A stretch of DNA of 35,368 nt. It comes from Nitrospirota bacterium. GTDB lineage: Bacteria; Nitrospirota; Nitrospiria; JACQBZ01. This document shows, one piece after another, positions 20,216 through 27,931 of this stretch. The notes beneath the pieces are model-generated. The model made no database searches. It was not told where the DNA came from and saw only the letters and a list, made by a program, of their open reading frames with translations. The DNA lies in contig JACQFA010000045.1 in the NCBI GenBank assembly GCA_016200255.1, positions 1 to 35,368 of the forward strand, read 5' to 3'. How positions within the stretch are numbered: position 1 is the stretch's first letter; each line of letters begins with the position of its first letter. Both the position numbers and the translations under genes were made by a program.

Positions 20216-21174
20216 GAGACTATATCGAGTTCGAAAAACCTCTCATCGAATTTGAAGAGAAGATTGAAAAATTAAAACCGTTCGCGAAGACCGACCCGCT
20301 GATCCGGCGGGAAATCGAAGCACTCGAGAGAAAGGCCCGTGAGGTCCAGACCGAAATTTACTTAAAACTCACGCCCTGGCAGCGGACCCAGCTGGCCCGA
20401 CACCAGAATCGGCCCAACACACAGGATTATATCGCCTTCATGATTCATGACTTCGTCGAGCTCCGCGGCGATCGTCTCTACGCCGATGACCATGCCATTC
20501 TCGGCGGCATCGGGATCTTCCGCAGCCGGCCGGTCGTGATCATCGGTCATCAGAAGGGCAAGAGCGTAAAGGAACGTGTCGACCGCAATTTCGGCATGCC
20601 CCATCCGGAAGGATACCGGAAGGCGCTCCGTCTAATGAAGTTGGCCGAGAAATTCATGCGGCCGGTGATCACCCTGATCGACACACCGGGGGCCTACCCC
20701 GGAATCGGGGCCGAGGAGCGCGGACAATCCGAAGCGATCGCACGGAACCTGATCGAGATGTCGCGGCTGACGGTGCCGGTGGTCGCAGTGGTGATCGGGG
20801 AAGGCGGGAGCGGCGGGGCACTGGCGCTGGGTGTCGGAGACCGCATCCTGATGATGGAACATTCGATCTACTCGGTCATTTCCCCGGAAGGCTGCGCCGC
20901 AATTCTTTGGAACAACAACGCCAAAGCGCCGGAAGCGGCCGAGGCCTTGAAGATGACGGCCAAAGATCTACTCGCGCTGGGCGTTATTGATGAGATCGTT
21001 CCGGAACCGGCGGGCGGCGCCCACAGAGATCCGCCGCAGGCGGCCGAGATCCTTGAAAAGGCGATCGACAACCAATTGATCAAGCTGGACGGTCTGAAGA
21101 CGGACGATTTACTCGAGCAACGGTATCAGAAATTCAGAAAGATGGGCATCTTCGGCGAAGAGGTGATACCGTAA
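20212..21174 (+). CDS. accA: acetyl-CoA carboxylase carboxyltransferase subunit alpha
   Basis: The product is 320 aa, the usual length. With AccD it transfers the carboxyl group from biotin to acetyl-CoA to form malonyl-CoA, the first step of fatty acid synthesis. A coiled N-terminal helix pair (ETIEF-like FEEKIEKLK) is followed by the crotonase-fold core with DTPGAYPGIGAEERGQSEAIA and GEGGSGGALALGVGDRI (oxyanion and CoA site), then YSVISPEGCAAILW. It starts inside the dnaE stop codon, so it is translationally coupled to dnaE; dnaE-accA adjacency is common in bacteria. It ends 14 nt from the convergent mtnB gene, with no terminator hairpin visible between them. Confidence 0.96.
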   Translation: MRDYIEFEKPLIEFEEKIEKLKPFAKTDPLIRREIEALERKAREVQTEIYLKLTPWQRTQLARHQNRPNTQDYIAFMIHDFVELRGDRLYADDHAILGGIGIFRSRPVVIIGHQKGKSVKERVDRNFGMPHPEGYRKALRLMKLAEKFMRPVITLIDTPGAYPGIGAEERGQSEAIARNLIEMSRLTVPVVAVVIGEGGSGGALALGVGDRILMMEHSIYSVISPEGCAAILWNNNAKAPEAAEALKMTAKDLLALGVIDEIVPEPAGGAHRDPPQAAEILEKAIDNQLIKLDGLKTDDLLEQRYQKFRKMGIFGEEVIP

Positions 21175-21188
21175 ATAGATTCAAACGA

Positions 21189-21842
21189 TCACCCCGGGTT
21201 TGGATTTTGTCCAGCCCGCGCGACGACGGCCTCAAACAGGAAATGATAGATCTCGGCATGCCGCTTTGCTTCCCAGAGATCCTCTCCCCAGATATAGGCC
21301 CCGTGATTCCGAACGAGTATACAAAATGATTCCGCGTAGGCAGAGTTTTCGAGCATAAGACGGATCTGATCCAGCAACTCCCGTTCCCTCGGCGTGTTCT
21401 GGATCACCGGCACGGCATGTTTCGCCTGGTTCGAGACCCCGCGCACCCCTTTCAACATCTCCAGACCTTCAATGATGAGATCATCATGCTTCCCCGCTAG
21501 ATCCGCGGCTAAAACGGATGAGAGCGCGTGGCTGTGCATGACCGAACCGGCTCCCCTCCTATTCATGATCGTGCAGAAGATCGGGTTGCATTCGGAAACG
21601 GTCAGTGCTCGATTCTTGGGCGGACGGACAATCGCGCCGCTTGAGCGGTCCACGATAAACAGGTCGGACGGCTTCACCTCTTCCTTATGGACGCCGGTCG
21701 GCGCCATCAGAACCGTTTTCGAATCCTTCGCGGCGCAGATGCCCCCTCCGGTTCCGGAGACCCAGTCCTTGTCATAAAACAGACGGAGCAGTCGGCAGAG
21801 CAGTTCGGCCTGACCTTTTATGGATGCGGAGCGTTTTGACAT
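21189..21842 (-). CDS. mtnB: methylthioribulose-1-phosphate dehydratase (class II aldolase fold)
   Basis: The product is 217 aa. It belongs to the class II aldolase/adducin fold. The motifs follow MtnB, the methionine-salvage dehydratase, more than fuculose aldolase: SGTGGGICAA, LMAPTGVHKEEV, SVMHSHALSSVL (the two His are zinc ligands) and CILVRNHGAYIWGEDLWEAK (third zinc His). No other methionine-salvage gene is in the window, so the substrate is inferred from motif similarity only. It is last in the leftward 91aa-scpA-scpB unit, 27 nt after scpB. The ribosome site is weak. Confidence 0.8.
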   Translation of the reverse strand: MSKRSASIKGQAELLCRLLRLFYDKDWVSGTGGGICAAKDSKTVLMAPTGVHKEEVKPSDLFIVDRSSGAIVRPPKNRALTVSECNPIFCTIMNRRGAGSVMHSHALSSVLAADLAGKHDDLIIEGLEMLKGVRGVSNQAKHAVPVIQNTPRERELLDQIRLMLENSAYAESFCILVRNHGAYIWGEDLWEAKRHAEIYHFLFEAVVARAGQNPNPG

Positions 21843-21869
21843 GGATGTCTTTAGTGACGGAGAGACAAA

Positions 21870-22451
21870 CTAGTTTGTTAACTCGCTTGCCGGTTCATGA
21901 ATCGGCTCATGTTCCGGCAGTGTTTCGGCCATCTCTCTGAATTCCTTTAATGCCGGGAGTTCGGAGAGATCCTTCAATCCGAAATAATGGAGGAATTCAC
22001 GCGTGGTGCCATAAAGCATCGGACGGCCGAGACCTTCTCTCCGTCCGACGATTTTTAAAATTCGGCGCTCCAGCAACGTCTTCAGCACGCCGGCCGAGTC
22101 CACGCCACGAATCGCCTCGACTTCCCCCCGCGTCACGGGCTGCTTGTAGGCCACGATCGCCAGCGTCTCGAGTCCGGAACGGGACAGTCGGGTTGCGCTC
22201 TTGATCTTCTCAAGAGCCTTGATCCATGGCGCGCATTCAGACCGGGTGGCGATCTGATAGCCGCCGGCCACCTCCACGATCTGAAGCCCGCGTCCGGCGG
22301 CATCGTAGTTCTGTCTCAACCGGTCCAGGGCCTCGCGGATCTTGTCCGTATCGGTCCCTTCCAACACCTCGGTCAGCCTCTCCAGGGACATCGGCTCGCC
22401 CGAGACGAACAGGAGGGCCTCTATGACGGCTGTAAGTTCGTGTTCTTCCAT
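21870..22451 (-). CDS. scpB: segregation and condensation protein B
   Basis: The product is 193 aa. ScpB binds ScpA as a dimer and with SMC forms the bacterial condensin that compacts and separates chromosomes. The two winged-helix domains are visible: LTAVIEALLFVSGEPMSLE at the start and SRSGLETLAIVAYKQPVTRGEVEAIRGVDS in the second. GRREGLGRPMLYGTTREFLHYFGL follows. The Glu/Pro-rich tail is variable in the family. The start overlaps the end of scpA by 31 bp, so expression is coupled. Confidence 0.95.
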   Translation of the reverse strand: MEEHELTAVIEALLFVSGEPMSLERLTEVLEGTDTDKIREALDRLRQNYDAAGRGLQIVEVAGGYQIATRSECAPWIKALEKIKSATRLSRSGLETLAIVAYKQPVTRGEVEAIRGVDSAGVLKTLLERRILKIVGRREGLGRPMLYGTTREFLHYFGLKDLSELPALKEFREMAETLPEHEPIHEPASELTN

Positions 22452-23167
22452 ACGCGTATCGTCCCGAAAAGTTCGGCTTGAAGAATGCGCACCCGTTTCA
22501 GACGGATCAGCTCCAGCAAAGCTAAAAAGGTCACGATCATAGCCAGACGAGTCGTATCATCGTCAAACAGAGAGGTGAAGGTAATGCTTTCCTCCCGTTC
22601 CAGGCGGTCGAGAACCAGGCTCATCCGGTCCTGAACCGACAGTTCGTCCACCACGATCTCAAGGCCCTTTTTCTCCGGCGCGCGCTCCATCACGCCGCGC
22701 AGGGCCTCCAGAAGATCAAACAGACTCAGATCCACGAGGTTGATCTCGTCCGTGGGACCATCGGTGGCATGAGGCGCCGGCCGATAGAAGACCTCGCGCC
22801 ATTCCTGCTCGCGCAACTCGAATCCCTGGGCCGCATCCTTGAAGCGCTGGTACTCCAGCAGCCTCGTCACCAGATCGGCGCGCGGGTCATCCTCCTCATC
22901 CTCCTCGTCCGTCTCGGACGGGGGCAGAAGCGTTTTGGACTTGATATGGATCAGGGTCGCAGCCATCACCAAAAATTCGCCCGCGACGGCCAGGTTCAAT
23001 GATGTCATCAGGCTCAAGTACTCCAGATACTGGCCGGTGATTAGCGCAATCGGAATATCGTAGATGTTGATCTCGTTTTTTTTGATGAGGTGAAGAAGAA
23101 GGTCGAGCGGGCCTTCAAAGGCCGGAAGCTTTACGGCGTAGGATATTTGGGAATCGTCCATGCTCAC
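22421..23167 (-). CDS. scpA: segregation and condensation protein A
   Basis: The product is 248 aa. ScpA is the kleisin that bridges the SMC heads. The N-terminal SMC-binding region reads FEGPLDLLLHLIKKNEINIYDIPIALITGQYLEYL, which is very typical, followed by AGEFLVMAATLIHIKSKTLLP. The acidic stretch ETDEEDEEDDPRAD is a common linker. The C-terminal winged helix includes VVTFLALLELIRLKRVRI. It lies 33 nt after the 91-aa gene and overlaps scpB. Confidence 0.95.
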   Translation of the reverse strand: MSMDDSQISYAVKLPAFEGPLDLLLHLIKKNEINIYDIPIALITGQYLEYLSLMTSLNLAVAGEFLVMAATLIHIKSKTLLPPSETDEEDEEDDPRADLVTRLLEYQRFKDAAQGFELREQEWREVFYRPAPHATDGPTDEINLVDLSLFDLLEALRGVMERAPEKKGLEIVVDELSVQDRMSLVLDRLEREESITFTSLFDDDTTRLAMIVTFLALLELIRLKRVRILQAELFGTIRVWKNTNLQPS

Positions 23168-23200
23168 AGGGTCAATCTTAATCCCGCCTCAAAATCAATG

Positions 23201-23476
23201 TCAAGGGGCCGCGTTCTTCAAACCGCCGTGGCTCTGACGCCGATGTCCTTTCAAGTCCCGACGGGATTTGGCTCCCAGGATCTCGTTCGCATCCCGCTTC
23301 ATTTTCTGAAGCTCGGCCATCAGTTCGAGAAGTGTTTTCTCGGCCGCCGGGTCTTGCGGCCTTGCGTCGTAGGCCTTATTCAACCAGTAGATCGCATTTT
23401 CCAGTTTCTGATTGATCACGGCCTGGATCTGCTCCTTCGTCAATGCCATACCAGTCCCGTGAACGTCCTGAGTCAT
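23201..23476 (-). CDS. small helical protein of unknown function, first gene of the scpA operon
   Basis: The product is 91 aa from the ATG at 23476, which has GGAGG just upstream; a second ATG at 23449 gives an 82-aa form. The core (MALTKEQIQAVINQKLENAI to LMAELQKMKRD) is predicted helical and charged. The C-terminus is basic with His and Arg (SRRDLKGHRRQSHGG). No Cys, signal or membrane segment is present. I do not recognise the family. It has its own strong promoter with an inverted repeat, so it heads the scpA-scpB-mtnB unit. Confidence 0.65.
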   Translation of the reverse strand: MTQDVHGTGMALTKEQIQAVINQKLENAIYWLNKAYDARPQDPAAEKTLLELMAELQKMKRDANEILGAKSRRDLKGHRRQSHGGLKNAAP

Positions 23477-23497
23477 CCGACCTCCACAACCACAAGA

Positions 23498-23550
23498 TAT
23501 AGTAGCCACTCTTCTGGAAGCTACTATAGCAGAACCTTTTTCCTTGTCAA
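23498..23550 (-). promoter_or_regulatory. strong promoter with a 9-bp inverted repeat over the -10 box
   Basis: On the minus strand TTGACA (23545-23550), a 16-nt spacer with an extended TGC, and TATAGT (23523-23528). A perfect 9-bp inverted repeat, TATAGTAGC / GCTACTATA (23498-23506 and 23520-23528), starts at the -10 box and covers the start site. It can act as an operator or fold into a 5' hairpin in the RNA. Confidence 0.7.
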
Positions 23551-23561
23551 GGAGAAATTCA

Positions 23562-23604
23562 AGATATGGTGGGGAAAATTTAATGACCAACGAGATATGG
23601 TGGG
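23562..23604. repeat. direct repeat AGATATGGTGGG, two copies 31 bp apart
   Basis: Identical 12-mers lie at 23562-23573 and 23593-23604, about three helical turns apart. Both are just upstream of the -35 box of the leftward promoter at 23545-23550, and after the end of the DUF190 gene. This is the position of an activator site. A looser relative (AGATATAGTAGC) falls inside the inverted repeat. Confidence 0.55.
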
Positions 23605-23644
23605 TTATGAAGAGAGATGCGGGTTTGAAAGGCTTTTTATCGGT

Positions 23645-24010
23645 TCATGATCTTCCGCCGGATGATTTCGCACCGTTAGGGCGGTAGGCGATCACCTGAA
23701 CTTTCTCCAGCGTGATCAGTCCTTCCTTCATCAAACCATCCAGATCCGGCAGGAAGGCCTCGATCCGATCCGGTTTATCAACGATCTCGATCACGATCGG
23801 CAGGTCTTCCGAAAGCCGCAGGATTTTGGCGGTGTGGATCCGGCTATGGGCGCCAAATCCAAGCGTTCCCCGAAGCACGGTCGCGCCCGCCATCCCCCGG
23901 CGTCGAGCGGCCTCAACGATAAGTTCGTAGAGAGGCCGTCCCTCGTGCTTGTCGCTCTCCCCGATGAAAACCCGGATGAGTTCTGCTTCTGATGGCAATT
24001 TCATGTCCAT
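23645..24010 (-). CDS. DUF190 family protein, partner of the fluoride channel
   Basis: The product is 121 aa. The sequence has the DUF190 layout: AELIRVFIGESDKHEGRPLYELIVEAARRRGMAGATVLRG, then GFGAHSRIHTAKILRLSEDLPIVIEIVD and a C-terminal strand ITLEKVQVIAYRP. The fold is PII-like. DUF190 genes often sit next to crcB, as here (5 nt after crcB), which suggests a role in regulating or assisting fluoride export; the molecular role is not established. No terminator is visible after it. Confidence 0.85.
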   Translation of the reverse strand: MDMKLPSEAELIRVFIGESDKHEGRPLYELIVEAARRRGMAGATVLRGTLGFGAHSRIHTAKILRLSEDLPIVIEIVDKPDRIEAFLPDLDGLMKEGLITLEKVQVIAYRPNGAKSSGGRS

Positions 24011-24015
24011 CTCCT

Positions 24016-24390
24016 TTACAACAGACGTCCGGCCATCAATCCCAGGAACAGACCGACAATGCCGAGCACGTTTTGTGCGGCAATATTAGTGGCGGCAGAC
24101 GCCCATTGCGCATCACGGAGCAATTGGGCCGTCTCAAAGGCAAAACTCGAAAACGTTGTAAACGCACCCATGAATCCGATAAGAATCACGGTTCGAACTT
24201 CTCCGCGGATCAACAGGCGATCCTCGGCCAGGGACCAGACCAATCCAAAAAGGAAGCAGCCCAAAATATTCACGGCCAGCGTGCCGCAGGGAAACGAAGC
24301 TCCACAAGCCCGCTGAACGACGCCGGAAAGGCCGTATCGTGCAAAGGTACCCAACGCCCCGGCCAGTCCGATCCAGATCAGTTTTTCCAA
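24016..24390 (-). CDS. crcB: fluoride channel CrcB/Fluc
   Basis: The product is 124 aa with four membrane spans, typical of Fluc, a dimeric channel that exports fluoride. Motifs are GALGTFARYGLSG, the Asn-bearing GTLAVNILGCFLFG and GFMGAFTTFSSFAFE (the Phe-box region). It begins with TTG at 24390; GAGG five nt upstream supports this start. Its leader is only 21 nt after nrtS, so there is no room for a fluoride riboswitch directly upstream. Confidence 0.93.
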   Translation of the reverse strand: MEKLIWIGLAGALGTFARYGLSGVVQRACGASFPCGTLAVNILGCFLFGLVWSLAEDRLLIRGEVRTVILIGFMGAFTTFSSFAFETAQLLRDAQWASAATNIAAQNVLGIVGLFLGLMAGRLL

Positions 24391-24411
24391 CGTTGCCTCG
24401 CTTTTGTAAAC

Positions 24412-24633
24412 TTATGCGCCCGTGGATTTATTACCGTTTTTATTGGACTCAACGACATAGGCCAAGCGTGAATAGAGCGCCACCAGGAATGGCACGAGAT
24501 AATTCAGCGAGATTCCGATCCAATTCCAGACCGTAAAACTTCTATTAATGAGACATAAAATCGTGCCGACCACAAGCGACGTCTTAATCGGCTTTGCCAG
24601 ATGATGAATGTTCGCCTTGGCCCGTTTCAACAT
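24412..24633 (-). CDS. nrtS: NrtS-like small nitrate/nitrite transporter
   Basis: The product is 73 aa from the ATG at 24633; a TTG at 24648 would add five residues and overlap the upstream stop. It has two membrane spans: PIKTSLVVGTILCLINRS, then WIGISLNYLVPFLVALYSRLAY. This layout (VVGTILxLIN, then LxYLVPFLVxxYS) is that of NrtS, the small nitrate/nitrite transporter known from marine cyanobacteria, where two paralogues work together. Only one copy is seen here. The substrate is inferred from family likeness. Confidence 0.7.
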   Translation of the reverse strand: MLKRAKANIHHLAKPIKTSLVVGTILCLINRSFTVWNWIGISLNYLVPFLVALYSRLAYVVESNKNGNKSTGA

Positions 24634-24644
24634 AGCATTAACTA

Positions 24645-25193
24645 TCAATCATGATCAAGCGCCGGCAAACCGTCGATGCTTTGTGCATTCTTGGCTTTTC
24701 GATATTCCTTCAGCCCGGCGGTTCCTTTGGTCTCGGCCCACTGCTCAAGGGAGTCGCGTTCTCCCCGATAGTCAAGAAACGGAACGGCATAGCCGCACGA
24801 GTCCGAAACGCGGCCGACCTTTACCCGGATCACAGCCCGCGTTCCAGAATTTTTCGGGAATTGCGCGACCAGCGATCTGAAATCGGGGTGGGACGGTGTG
24901 ATCACCTCGCCCCGACCATGCAGCCGGACGATCATCGTCGGTCCTTCAAACGCGCAGAGCATGATCACGATCCGGCCGTTTTCCCGCACGTGCGCGATCG
25001 TCTCGGCGCCGCTTCCGGTCAGATCCAGATAGGCCACGGTCTGCGGATCAAGCACGCGGATTGAATCGCCGCCCTTCGGCGAACAGTTGATATGTCCGTT
25101 TTCTGCTAACGGCGCCGTCGCCACAAAAAATACTCGTTGCTGCTTGATCCAGGCGGCGAGCTTGTCGTCTATCTGTTCGTGGGTCTTAGCCAT
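24645..25193 (-). CDS. pyridoxamine 5'-phosphate oxidase-like flavin-binding protein
   Basis: The product is 182 aa from the ATG at 25193, preceded by GAGAGGG; an upstream frame to 25226 has no ribosome site. The split-barrel fold is recognised from FFVATAPLAENGHINCSPKGGDSIRVLDP, AYLDLTGSGAETIAHVRENGRIVIMLCAF and GPTMIVRLHGRGEVI. This subgroup usually binds FMN, F420 or haem, and the substrate is unknown. It is not the pdxH enzyme itself. Its start overlaps the end of the upstream membrane protein gene by 25 bp. Confidence 0.8.
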   Translation of the reverse strand: MAKTHEQIDDKLAAWIKQQRVFFVATAPLAENGHINCSPKGGDSIRVLDPQTVAYLDLTGSGAETIAHVRENGRIVIMLCAFEGPTMIVRLHGRGEVITPSHPDFRSLVAQFPKNSGTRAVIRVKVGRVSDSCGYAVPFLDYRGERDSLEQWAETKGTAGLKEYRKAKNAQSIDGLPALDHD

Positions 25194-25894
25194 ACGGGCC
25201 CTCTCTTCATCCATCCCGCCGCCCACACACTCCCCAGCGCCATCACGATCATGTCGAGATAAACATAAAACATGACCGATCCCATGGGCGGATTGGTCGT
25301 AGACATGATCTCAAACGGTCTCGGCGCCCAGGACCAGCAGCCGAAGGCGGTGCCGACGAACTCGACGAAGAGCACGAAGATCGGCATGAACATATAGATC
25401 ACCCGCTGCCTCATCGCAAAGACCCCGAGGAAATAGAGCAGGCCGAGAAGAACGGTGAAACTGTCTCCGAAGACCCAAAACACGCCGAGAAAAAGCGCCG
25501 CATAAAAAATCAGGAATCGGCGGATGAGGGCGGATGCGTGATCATGGACTTCGGCCCGCCAGAGAAGTTGAAAGCCGGAACCGATGACGATCGCATGGCC
25601 GAACGGAACATAGATGGGAACATAGGCGAACTTGTAGGTATAGAGCTCGATCCCCATGCTTAGAATGACCTCGCCAACGGCCGAGACCGGAATCGTCAAA
25701 AGCATGATTTTTTTAAGACGCTCATCCGGCATCGTACGGTATATCACATATAAATAGAGCGGAACAAGGATGTCGTCCAAAATCTGGCCGTTCAGTCCGT
25801 GGGCCAGGACCCATTTCGAGTCGAGGAACAGCATCGCCACCGTGACCGGGATGAAGGCGTAAAAAGACCAATGGAAGGGTTTGGCTTCGATCAT
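25169..25894 (-). CDS. multi-pass inner membrane protein, unknown function
   Basis: The product is 241 aa from the ATG at 25894; an extension to 26014 would overlap the CxxC mini-protein and is basic and non-membrane. About seven or eight hydrophobic spans are visible, for example HWSFYAFIPVTVAMLFLD, LLTIPVSAVGEVILSMGI, YVPFGHAIVIGSGFQLLW and MFMPIFVLFVEFVGTAFGCW. Charged loops contain Arg/Lys. I do not recognise a transporter signature. It lies in the lgt-to-DUF190 gene string. Confidence 0.7.
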   Translation of the reverse strand: MIEAKPFHWSFYAFIPVTVAMLFLDSKWVLAHGLNGQILDDILVPLYLYVIYRTMPDERLKKIMLLTIPVSAVGEVILSMGIELYTYKFAYVPIYVPFGHAIVIGSGFQLLWRAEVHDHASALIRRFLIFYAALFLGVFWVFGDSFTVLLGLLYFLGVFAMRQRVIYMFMPIFVLFVEFVGTAFGCWSWAPRPFEIMSTTNPPMGSVMFYVYLDMIVMALGSVWAAGWMKRGPVWLRPTNR

Positions 25895-25919
25895 TTTTTC
25901 TTGAGCCTTGGTTTTGAGA

Positions 25920-26108
25920 TCACCTGAAGCGCGGTCCGAATGGTTCGGCCTCAAACAGCATTCCTTGAGCCGCAAGGGCCTTCTTCGTCTCGTCAGAATC
26001 CCGTTCATTTCCATAAGCCATCAACAAATGGCCGCAGCCGTCGCAGGTCGCGACGTCCCGGTGTTTCTTGATATACCGTTTCATGGACTGAAGACAGCAG
26101 GGGTTCAT
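25920..26108 (-). CDS. CxxC-containing mini-protein
   Basis: The product is 62 aa and starts 10 nt after the lgt stop; a second ATG at 26084 gives 54 aa. It contains CDGCGHLLMAYGNERDSDE, a CxxC pair with an aromatic-rich follow-up, which resembles half of a zinc ribbon or a redox motif. It also has another CC pair at residues 4-5 if the longer start is used. The tight packing between lgt and the membrane protein gene supports it as real, but no ribosome site is obvious. Function unknown. Confidence 0.5.
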   Translation of the reverse strand: MNPCCLQSMKRYIKKHRDVATCDGCGHLLMAYGNERDSDETKKALAAQGMLFEAEPFGPRFR

Positions 26109-26118
26109 CGGAATGATG

Positions 26119-26916
26119 TCATCGCTGTTTTGTTTTTCCGGATGGAACCGCCTCTTTCACCCAGAGTCTTTTTTTAATGATGTACGCGCCGACGAAGACG
26201 AACATCAGCACGCTCACGACATGCGGCGCGCGCAAAGGACCGAGATAGAGATCGTCGGCGCGGAAGAAACTCACGATGAACCGGATCACCGAATAGCTTA
26301 TCAGATAGAGACAAAAAATAAAGCCGTCGCCCCAGGACCGCTTACGGATCGACCAGAGAAAGAAAAAAGCCAGGAGGTTCAATCCCAGCTCATACAACAT
26401 CACCGGATGCAGCGGAATCGCGCCGAACTCCCGTCCGGCGATGCTGGTCGGCGGAAAAACGATGCCCCACGGCATGGTCGTCGGCGTTCCGTGCGCGTCC
26501 CCGTTCATGAAGTTCCCGAATCGGCCGAAGGCCTGGCCCAGTATCACCATCGGCGCGGCAGCATCGGCCAACGGCCAGAACGAAACGTGATGGCGGCGGA
26601 CGAACCAGATCCCAATCAAAACACCGCCGACCAATCCGCCATGGATTGCAAGCCCGCCATGCCAGATCGCCGGAATCTCGGAGAGATTGTTGCCGTAATA
26701 CGGCCAATTGAACAGCACGTAATAGATCCGTCCGCCGATGATCCCGCCCAGCAGGCAGTACATGATCAGGTTCCAGCTGTCATCGCTGGAGATCGGAATG
26801 CCTTTCCGGCGCACTTCCTTCGCCAGCAGCCAGCCGCCGACCATCGCGGCGATGAAATACATCAGGCCGTAAAAACGGATCGTAATGGGACCGAATTCGA
26901 TTAGATTGGGATGCAT
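26119..26916 (-). CDS. lgt: prolipoprotein diacylglyceryl transferase
   Basis: The product is 265 aa with about seven membrane spans, the normal size. It moves a diacylglyceryl group from phosphatidylglycerol to the Cys of prolipoproteins in the inner membrane. Signature segments are GGRIYYVLFNW, AIHGGLVGG (the His essential in E. coli lies in a segment like HGGL), GQAFGRFGNFMNGDAHGTPT and HPVMLYE. It starts one base after the trpS stop. Confidence 0.95.
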   Translation of the reverse strand: MHPNLIEFGPITIRFYGLMYFIAAMVGGWLLAKEVRRKGIPISSDDSWNLIMYCLLGGIIGGRIYYVLFNWPYYGNNLSEIPAIWHGGLAIHGGLVGGVLIGIWFVRRHHVSFWPLADAAAPMVILGQAFGRFGNFMNGDAHGTPTTMPWGIVFPPTSIAGREFGAIPLHPVMLYELGLNLLAFFFLWSIRKRSWGDGFIFCLYLISYSVIRFIVSFFRADDLYLGPLRAPHVVSVLMFVFVGAYIIKKRLWVKEAVPSGKTKQR

Positions 26917-26917
26917 T

Positions 26918-27907
26918 TTAAATCTTCATCGCCTCCTTCGCTTCGGCCAAGGTGGTACGAGCCACCTTCCCGGCCATCTCGGAGCCTTCGGCCACGACCG
27001 CCTCAACCTTCTTAGGATGCTTGACCCACTCCGCGCGCGTCTCCCAGATCGGCTCCAGCCGCCCGACCATCCGGTCGGCCACGAGCTTTTTACAATCAAT
27101 GCAGCCGATCGCGGCCGTGCGGCATTCCGTATTCACCCGGTCAATCACGCCGATCTCGGAAAAGATCTTGTGATAGGAAAAGACGGGGCAGATGTCCGGA
27201 TTGCCGCGGTCCGTCCGCCGGACCCGGGCCGGGTCGGTCACCATCGTCCGGAGTTTTTCACGAACGTCCTTCTCGGAATCGGAAAGATAGATCGCGTTGT
27301 TGTAGCTCTTGCTCATTTTTTTCCCATCGGTGCCCAGGAGTTTCGGCACCTCGGTGAGCAGGGGCTGGGGTTCGGGAAAGACCGCCGTGTAGAGATTGTT
27401 GAACCGCCGGGCCAGCTCGCGCGTCAGTTCCAGATGCGGAAGCTGGTCCACGCCCACCGGAACGACCTCGGCCTTGTAGATCAGAATATCGGCCGATTGC
27501 AGAACGGGATAGCCCAGGAAACCGTACGTCGTCAGGTCGCGTTCCCGGAGTTCTTCCATCTTCTCCTTATAGGTCGGATTTCGTTCCAGCCAGGGCACCG
27601 GCGTGATCATGGAAAGAAGCAGGTGCAGCACGGCATGCTCGGGCACGCGGGACTGGATGAACAGCGTGCATTTCTCCGGATCGACCCCGGCCGATAGCCA
27701 GTCAAGCAGCATCTCATGGATGTACTCCCGGATGCGGCTCGTATCGGCGTAATTCGTCGAGAGGGCATGCCAGTCGGCCACAAAAAAATAGGCGTCGTAC
27801 TCCTGCTGATATTTAATCCAGTTGTCCAGCGCCCCGAGGAGATTTCCCAGATGCATCCGGCCGCTGGGCTGCATCCCGCTCAGCATGCGCCGTTTCCGTT
27901 GCTTCAC
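26918..27907 (-). CDS. trpS: tryptophan--tRNA ligase
   Basis: The product is 329 aa, the typical bacterial length. It is a class I synthetase, with MHLGN in place of HIGH and an intact KMSKS (GKKMSKSYNN). The Trp pocket region YPVLQSADILIYKAEVVPVGVDQLPHLELTRELARRFN is clear. The C-terminal anticodon region includes GCIDCKKLVADRM. It lies 24 nt after the M50 protease gene and is one base from lgt. Confidence 0.96.
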   Translation of the reverse strand: MKQRKRRMLSGMQPSGRMHLGNLLGALDNWIKYQQEYDAYFFVADWHALSTNYADTSRIREYIHEMLLDWLSAGVDPEKCTLFIQSRVPEHAVLHLLLSMITPVPWLERNPTYKEKMEELRERDLTTYGFLGYPVLQSADILIYKAEVVPVGVDQLPHLELTRELARRFNNLYTAVFPEPQPLLTEVPKLLGTDGKKMSKSYNNAIYLSDSEKDVREKLRTMVTDPARVRRTDRGNPDICPVFSYHKIFSEIGVIDRVNTECRTAAIGCIDCKKLVADRMVGRLEPIWETRAEWVKHPKKVEAVVAEGSEMAGKVARTTLAEAKEAMKI

Positions 27908-27931
27908 TCTCGACCCCCTCTCCGGCTCATT

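Noticed and set aside
24391..24411. Fluoride riboswitch before crcB
   Set aside because: The gap to nrtS is only 21 nt and shows no crcB-motif structure.
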